Positions 57,865-64,000 of a DNA stretch of 64,000 nucleotides are shown here, piece by piece. How positions within the stretch are numbered: position 1 is the stretch's first letter; every line of letters begins with the position of its first letter. The DNA is from Malania oleifera (lineage: Eukaryota > Streptophyta > Magnoliopsida > Santalales > Ximeniaceae): NCBI RefSeq assembly GCF_029873635.1, contig NC_080428.1:61367957-61431956 (forward strand), given 5' to 3'. The notes below the pieces were generated by a model. The model ran no database searches, was not told where the DNA came from, and saw only the letters and a list, made by a program, of their open reading frames with translations. Both the position numbers and the translations under genes were made by a program.

Positions 57865-59932
57865 TGTTGACTTTTTGAGTCTGATTCCCAATTTTGATAA
57901 TGACAAACTGCATGTTACTAATGTGTGTGCCTAAGTACTTGAACAAGTTAATCATTCAGAACACACACATGTAAGTGAAGTGGAAGTCGGAAAGGACCCA
58001 AAGCACATAATTCTGGCTGATTCCATGAAGAGTCAAGAGCAAAAGAAGAAGACATTTGTTTTAATTGTAAATGCTTTTTGTTTCATTATTTAATCTGTAA
58101 TATTGTGGTCTGTAATAATTGCATCTCATGCATGATAGGTTTATATGCTTAAGACCATAGATTGACCTTAGGGATCACCTTCGATCGACCGACGTCAGAT
58201 TTTTGGGGTTAACTCTCAAGGTCATGATTGATCATAGGACACATCATGGCTAGTCCATTAAGCCAAAATTACAAACATATACAAATATGGATTAAATCAT
58301 ATAAGGTCAAAAGAAGAAGAAAAGTTTTTTCAAGAGACCTTGGGCGACTGAACCTTGGCATTATAAATGCCTCAAACAGCCGAATCAGACTAGATCAAAC
58401 TATTGACTATGGCTCGGGCGACCGAACTGAAATTGAACTGAATGTCCCCGATCGACCGAACCTTAGAACTATCACTTTTTACCTTCCCTAGGTGCCCGAA
58501 ATCTAAGTTCAAAAATACCCCGAGCGATCAAAGTATGCAGTTCGGCAGACCGAACCGATAACCAGGCGACTGAACCTCGAGCATTTGGGAAATCGCCCTG
58601 ACATTCAACCAACCAAACTCACCTCAGCCACTCGAAACCTCGAATAAGCTTGTGTCTTTTCGGGCGACCGGCCCTATGGACCAGGCGACCTAATCTCTCG
58701 GATTGGTTTATTTTTATCGCATTAAACTAGGGTTATTTTTAATTAACTTTCATTAAAATTTTCTAAAATTACCTTTGTGTCCCCCAACGGTTATAATTCA
58801 TTAAATATCTATATATGCTCATTCATTTGGAAATATTAACAGGGATTAGCAATATAATTAGCAAAAATTCTCTCTGATTTTTCTTGAGCTCATATTGCTT
58901 ATACTTCATATTTTCAAGCCAAATTTTTTATGCTCTCTCATTTTATTCTTACTAAATCTTTTTCAAAACAGAGAGTTATAATTTTCCTTGTGCTCCTTTC
59001 TTGCAAACTAATTGCAAGTTAAAGTGAGTTATTGCTCTTGAAACTTTTTACTCTCATTGTCTTGCATTGTTTGATATTTTCCTTGAAGAGTAAAGCTACA
59101 ATTTTTCTCAATATATTAGATTGATAAATATTATTTAAGAAGAACTTTTGTTAGCTTCTGAGTCTTGGCATCTTCATTTTCAAATTCGAAAGCCTGCTTA
59201 CACTATTTGATAAATTATTTTTGAGTAAGCTTGATCCCTAAATCTCAGTTGTGCTTAATATTTGAAAAATATTATTATTGAGATTCTTACCTTGAGATTC
59301 AAAGTTCCTTTGATATTATATACTGATTATAATCTTTCTAAATCAAAGGTAGTTACTCTCACATATACACACGTTTATATACATCTTTGGAGAGTTGAAA
59401 TCTTGTTAGAAATTATCTCACTTGAGGATATATTCCTATTATATGTGAGTGCATATTTGGATCATAATATTGTACAAATCTTCTTGTGTTAGAAGCACCT
59501 TTCATTGTACGCAAAATTTGTACTGATTGGTTGTAATTCAGGCATGGCCTAAGGTGGGTATTCTCCGTCCCGTAAGGAGAGTTATAAAGGTTGAGGTCAG
59601 CCCTGGTAATTTGACTTGGTGTCGTAAATGGTGTTGCTCCACCCGTTAAGTGAGTAATAGTGGTAATCATCGGGCTTGCGAGCTGAGGCAGGAACGTAGA
59701 CAGTATTGACCGAACTTCGATAACATTTCTTGTGCCTGCTTTTAATTCTGCAATTTAAATTTCAGCACTTGAATGTTTGTGTTTAATTGTTTGAATATTT
59801 GATTGGGTTTTTGATTATATAGAAAGACCCTAGGTTTGTGTTATACTACTTTATATATAAATTGACCTAAGAAAGTTTAAATTTCAAATTCATCCCCCCC
59901 CCCCCTCTCTTGGGAATACACCAATTCCAACA
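57865..59932 (+). mobile_element. Family A solo LTR, target-site duplication GGTTA, in copia pol
   Basis: The 2068-bp repeat starts TGTTGACTTTTTGAG and ends CACCAATTCCAACA. It is flanked by GGTTA at 57860-57864 and 59933-59937. Its motif array (about 58180-58690) mixes gatcgaccga and ggcgaccgaa/ggcgactgaa forms, intermediate between the family A and family B arrays. A TATA-like ctatatatg lies near 58809 and the conserved LTR block near 59560-59720. It has no coding sequence. Confidence 0.95.
58180..58690 (+). promoter_or_regulatory. Mixed GATCGACC / GGCGACTGA motif array
   Basis: About ten motif copies are present. Some read cgatcgaccgaacc like family A, others gggcgactgaacc like family B. 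They end about 120 bp before the TATA-like sequence near 58809. Confidence 0.55.
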
Positions 59933-60337
59933 GGTTATATCTTTACCCTTGTAGGAGGACCTATATGTTGGAGATCCATAGTTCAATCTCTAGTAGCGTT
60001 GTCCACGACTGAGACGGAATATATGGCAGTTGCCAAAACTGCAAAGGAAACCTTATGGCTTACCGGTTTGGTCAAAGAGTTAGGATTACAGTAAGATGGA
60101 GTGGTGTTGTATTGTGACAGTTAGAGTGTCATTTACTTAGCGAAGAATCAAGTATATCATGCTAGAACTAAACATATTGATATGAGGTTCCATAGGGTTT
60201 GAGAGTTGATTACTTCAGGTGAACTTATATTGGAGAAGGTTCACACTTCTGAAAATGCAGCAGATATGTTGACGAAATCGATTACTTCTGAGAAGTTCAA
60301 GTATTGTTGCTTGGACTTACTCCATGTCTCCAAATAA
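59933..60337 (+). pseudogene. Copia RNase H, C-terminal part
   Basis: After the GGTTA duplicate the frame resumes with GPICWRSIVQ, TTETEYMAVAKTAKETLWL (the copia RNase H signature), YCDS, AKNQVYHARTKHIDMRFH and ADMLTKSITSEKFKYC, and stops at 60335-60337. In-frame stops occur after LQ, CDS and FHRV. This completes the Tnt1-like polyprotein remnant started at 54622. Confidence 0.9.
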
Positions 60338-60441
60338 TAGAAGGGAGACATACCCAACTGTGCGTTTTCAAATTCAAGGCGAAGTAGTTAAACATATTTT
60401 TCGGAATTCTCCTAAGGGCGTATAATCACTAATGTGGAGAT
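60338..60441 (+). promoter_or_regulatory. Copia 3' untranslated stretch and polypurine tract
   Basis: About 100 bp separate the pol stop from the 3' LTR. The last bases, aatgtggagat (60431-60441), are purine-rich and directly precede TGTTG, as expected for a plus-strand primer. Confidence 0.7.
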
Positions 60442-60987
60442 TGTTGTTTAAGGTGTGGCTCTTATACTTGGAGTTTCATAAACAAAGGAAGGAAGGGGGG
60501 CTGCACGGCAGGGACTCATCGACGAGCGCCCTATGCCCGTCAACGAGTAGATCCCAAGAGTAAGGAAAACTCAGAGTTTCTAAGATACCGAGAGTAGAAA
60601 AATGGAGTCGTCGACAAGTGGCCAGACTAGTCGACGAGTGGTCTTCTATGTCTCGTCGACGAGTGCTTCTGGGTTGTGAGCAGATTTTTGAATTTTGAAT
60701 TTGAACGTTGGGGTGGTTGGGTAAATGGAGGGAAACCTCCGAGGGACTGTTATATATGTCATTCTAGGAGTGTATTGATAGAGAGAGTGATCATTTGTGA
60801 AGTGTATTGTGTACTTTGATATTTCCTTAGTGAAATTATTGTGTCATTGCTTCCGTAGATGTAAGCTTTGACGAACCACATAAATCTTGTTGTTATACTT
60901 GTTGTTTCTTATTTACCGGTTGAGTTTAATTTTCTTGTTGCATTTTTATTCCGCTGTGCATCCTATATCCGATTCATTATTACAACA
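60442..60987 (+). mobile_element. 3' LTR of the Tnt1-like copia element
   Basis: The 546-bp repeat starts TGTTGTTTAAGG and ends ATTACAACA. It contains a CGTCGACG motif array (60507-60665) like that of the gypsy-type LTRs, then a TATA-like gttatatatg near 60748. Its 5' partner is missing, because the element is truncated at 54622. Confidence 0.85.
60507..60665 (+). promoter_or_regulatory. CGTCGACG motif array in a copia LTR
   Basis: About five copies of ctcgtcgacgag occur within 160 bp, about 85 bp upstream of the TATA-like sequence near 60748. The same motif is the hallmark of the gypsy-type LTR arrays in this window. Confidence 0.6.
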
Positions 60988-62681
60988 TGAACTCATGTGC
61001 AAAATCTTTTATTGATTGTTTAAAAATTAACGAATTTTTAATGAGTGATATAACTTAATGCATGTTCATATTGATGAATGTTTAAAAAAATTGAATCTCA
61101 CTCTTTACAACTCCAAAAATAAATTTGTTATTTATGAAAGTTGAAAAATGGTATAGATAGTGTTTGGATGTTTTTTTAAAAAAAACATTTTAAATTATTC
61201 ATGGTCAAGTTCACGTTCATCCTATAACAACGACAACAGGAAAACAACATAAAAATCCTTAAGTATTATTTGGAACATAAATTTATTAAATTTAGATCAT
61301 TTGCATTAAAATGTTGTTTCACTTCCAACCCACTCGTCTCACACTAATTTGTTTAAAGAAAAATATAATTTAATAGGATGATCTTCGCATGTAAATGAAG
61401 TGAAATATGTAATCTTAAAATTTAGTCTAATTTGTCACAAAGACCTGTTTGGAACTTGACAAATCTTAAAGGAAAGAAAAATATAAAAAGTTCATAATTT
61501 TATATTTGACTATCAAAAAAAATAAAAAATAAAATAAAAAAGATACTAAATTAATAAATAAAAATTTAATTTTATACACAATAAATATTTAATTTTTTCT
61601 TAATTTTTAATCATATTAAAACAAAAATTTGCTTTTAATACTACTTTGTATAGAGGAAAAATATAATGAAAAGCGAATTTCCTTCTCATTTTCTTTTCCT
61701 TTTTTTCTTTTCCCAACCAAAATTCTCTACTGGTTGAGACATTAATGCAGATAAATGAATGTATTCATTGCCGAATTAGGATGAACCTAAAAGATCAAAC
61801 ACAAAAGAAGAAAAGTGCAACTAAGAAAGAGACGTCGAGTACACCTCTCTGGGAGGAGGATGGTTTGAATTGCACAAGGTTTTTTATTTTACTTTTGATA
61901 ATGAGGGGTCTAATTGTCAAGACATAGATTCTTACGATTTGTCTCAAAGCTCATTCTTACTGCCAGACTGCCCGGCAATGCCACACTTGGATATAAATTC
62001 TATTAAATAGTAGTTTGATTAAAAGCTTAATTTTGTTCAGTGTACGGATCCCTTCACAGGCAAAAAGGTTTTCCTATCTCTTGTTTACCATAGCTAAACG
62101 TGCTCATGCTTTCTAGTAATGGAAACAAATGCCTTTGGTTTTGGTGAAACCATGTCAGACTAGGATTGGAGACACTCCTGAAAAATGTAAGCAGCGTAAC
62201 AGTGCTTTAAAAATCTTCTCAAAACAGAGAGAAATTGATTGATGCTGTGAGAAAACCCACATCAAGACTAACAATGATAATTTAGCTAATACAAACACAA
62301 CCATGGGAAAACACAAGTTACAACCATAACCATAAAGCTCTATCGGGACTTCCCGGGTCATGGGTTCGACTCATCCCAAGTAACTTGGAAAAAACAAGAA
62401 AAATAAAAAAGGGGGTCATACCGAATAACCTTTCGTATTTGGTAAGTAGAAAACCAAAGCGCTGATATGGGCCAACAATTTTATTCAGATGAATGAATGG
62501 CTTGGAGCAGAGCCCTTTTTTTTTTTTTTGGAAGAGAACATTACTCTTCAAGCTGGACAGCAGGAATGTATGACTGGATTCCGGAGTCACCCTTTCACTG
62601 TTTCCCTTACCAAAAAAAATCAATTAATGACAGCAAAATAACTAGTGAGAGCAACTTAGTTCAACGATATCCACTAGTAGC
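60988..62681 (-). other. Helicase gene 3' region with duplicate at 5385-8570
   Basis: This is AT-rich non-coding DNA downstream of the minus-strand helicase gene. Its right part should hold the 3' untranslated region. About 61085-62245 is homologous to 5385-5467 plus 7444-8545 in the same orientation, and near 61165 it preserves the empty site of the LTR at 5468-7443. A sequence ggttcgactc near 62363 resembles a tRNA B box but has no tRNA fold around it. No gene was seen. Confidence 0.7.
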
Positions 62682-64000
62682 CTACTTCCGAATTCGAATG
62701 CCAGGGATATCTTTCAAACCCATTTTCAGTGCTGTCTTCCTGAAGAGAGCAGGGGGTTTTTGTAAACCTATCGACTCACAAAAACTGTTGGCCAGCTCCA
62801 CAAGGGTGGTTTTATCTCGGCCTATTTCCCTAATCGAGTTATAATACCCTAGCCAAGCATGATATGCAGCTTCCTTGACACTACCATCAATCTTAGCCAT
62901 TGAATACTCCATCTGCAGTCAAAAAACAAATTCCACAAATTCATGATTCTGTGTTCCAGATGATAAAGATTCAAAACACTGAAAGCTCAAGAGCATAAAT
63001 TTCAAAAATGTTTCATCATTGTTCATTAATAAAAGAAAGACAGTCAATTGCATGAAATCCATAGAATGATCAATCAACAGCTTCGACTATGACATGCAAA
63101 TAAATCTCTTTAAACTTCAGCATACAAAGTTACAAACTGTAAATGCCACAGTTGTTGATTCTTGAGATTTTCTTTTTTTAAAAAAAATATTATCCAAGTT
63201 TCAGTTATTTTTTATTTAGTTACAAGCCCAAACCCAATCCCCCAAAACAAGGGGAAAAAAAAAAAAAAAAAGGCTCGAAACACAGATATAAACCAAGCAT
63301 AAATAGCCATGAGACGAACCTTCAGTTTTATGTCCAGATCTATTTGCGGTAAAGGAAATTTCTCAATAGGCAGGTCTTTTATTCCATCCATAAAGTATTC
63401 TTCCCATGGTGCAAGTAACAAGATGCCTTTTCCTTCTTTACCTTCTCGGCCCGTCCTCCCAAGACGATGAATGTATTGTTCCCGGTCAGAAGGAATACCC
63501 ACCTGGCAATAGCCAATATTTGCATATTATTTTATGGCAGTACAGAACAATGCACGAGCAGTCAAATGATTTTTCTTTTTTTTTTTGTGCAGTTACTTCA
63601 TATGGCCAATTAGTTCACTCAAAAATGCATGTAAGAATCATAGGGAATTTAACATATGGACACAACGAACTCCATGTTACACATTCAGATATTTTTCCAA
63701 CTGCAGTTAGTAAAACAAATATTGAACAGCAGGTCCTTGCTGACCACATGAAAGAAACTAAAATGAATTGGTACTAAAAATCTTTGCATTACTCATATAT
63801 ATAGTGAAGTTGAAATAATGAATAATCATCTCAAGCTTTATCTTGATACCTGGATGACCAAAGTAACATCAGGATAATTCATTCCACGAGCTGAAACATC
63901 AGATGTAATGAGAATTAATCGTTTTGATTCCTTGAACTCATCAGAGATACGAGTTCGATAAAGTTGGGGCTTCCTAGAATGTATCTCTCTAACATTCATT
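62682..64000 (-). CDS. RH31-like: DEAD-box ATP-dependent RNA helicase (RH25/26/31 type), 3' part, three exons
   Basis: Three minus-strand exons are visible: 64000-63850 (continues off the edge), 63502-63320 and 62912-62682, with GT-AG borders and matching phase, giving about 187 C-terminal residues. The first has helicase motif V (TSDVSARG, then MNYPDVTLVIQ; many relatives have D where N stands). The second has motif VI (QYIHRLGRTGREGKEG) and LLLAPWEEYF. The third is the family's C-terminal extension (AAYHAWLGYYNS, KTTLVELANSFCESIGL, GLKDIPGIR), stopping at 62682. These proteins unwind RNA using ATP. Plant members of this group are predicted for organelles or nucleus, which cannot be judged without the N-terminus. 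What is visible looks intact. The assignment is from family knowledge, not a search. Confidence 0.92.

Noticed and set aside
62340-62380. tRNA-like B box (ggttcgactc) suggesting a tRNA gene or SINE
   Set aside because: No A box, acceptor stem or cloverleaf could be formed around it, and no poly-A tail or target-site duplication was seen.

Overview
The window reads as nuclear DNA of a flowering plant, probably a eudicot. It is AT-rich, the genes have GT-AG introns, and most of the sequence is nested LTR retrotransposons. I cannot name the species. Only two host genes are supported. One is an intact four-exon gene for a two-B3-domain (REM16-like) transcription-factor-type protein on the plus strand, 9192-11117. 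The other is the 3' end of a DEAD-box RNA helicase gene of the RH25/26/31 type on the minus strand, 62682-64000, which runs off the right edge.

Left part (1-8570): a Ty3/gypsy-type LTR cut by the window edge (1-2340); a decayed integrase fragment split by a solo LTR with a perfect target-site duplication (2429-4709); and a segment (about 5385-8570) that is an old duplicate of the helicase gene's 3' flank at about 61085-62800. A copia-type solo LTR (5468-7443) interrupts that duplicate. The right-hand copy still has the empty insertion site.

Middle (13313-32445): nested copia-type LTRs (called family A and family B here) and gypsy-type LTRs. The best preserved element is a minus-strand non-autonomous element with only a gag gene. 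Its 3' LTR is 17201-19352, the internal region with polypurine tract and gag is 19353-25439, the primer binding site is 25425-25437, and the 5' LTR is 25440-27234. A family A solo LTR (22673-24889) splits its gag.

A second block (32446-about 47445) is a tandem array of about 2.29-kb units. Each unit is a partial family B LTR joined to the 3' half of gag at the same chimeric junction, and ends in a polypurine tract. Two gypsy-type solo LTRs interrupt the array, and one of these carries a family A solo LTR inside it.

Right part (47446-60987): a truncated LTR; a minus-strand gypsy gag-pol remnant (48813-51783) with its primer site and 5' LTR (52105-54316); and a plus-strand Tnt1-like copia pol remnant split by a family A solo LTR (57865-59932), ending in a 546-bp 3' LTR. 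No element is coding-intact.

Three signals go beyond routine annotation. First, most LTRs carry an array of short, copy-specific palindromic motifs (GGTCGACC, CGTCGACG, GGCGCC or GGGCCC cores) just upstream of the TATA box. Second, in families A and B an inverted repeat of about 16-20 bp brackets the polypurine tract and the LTR start. Third, the family B units form a tandem array.
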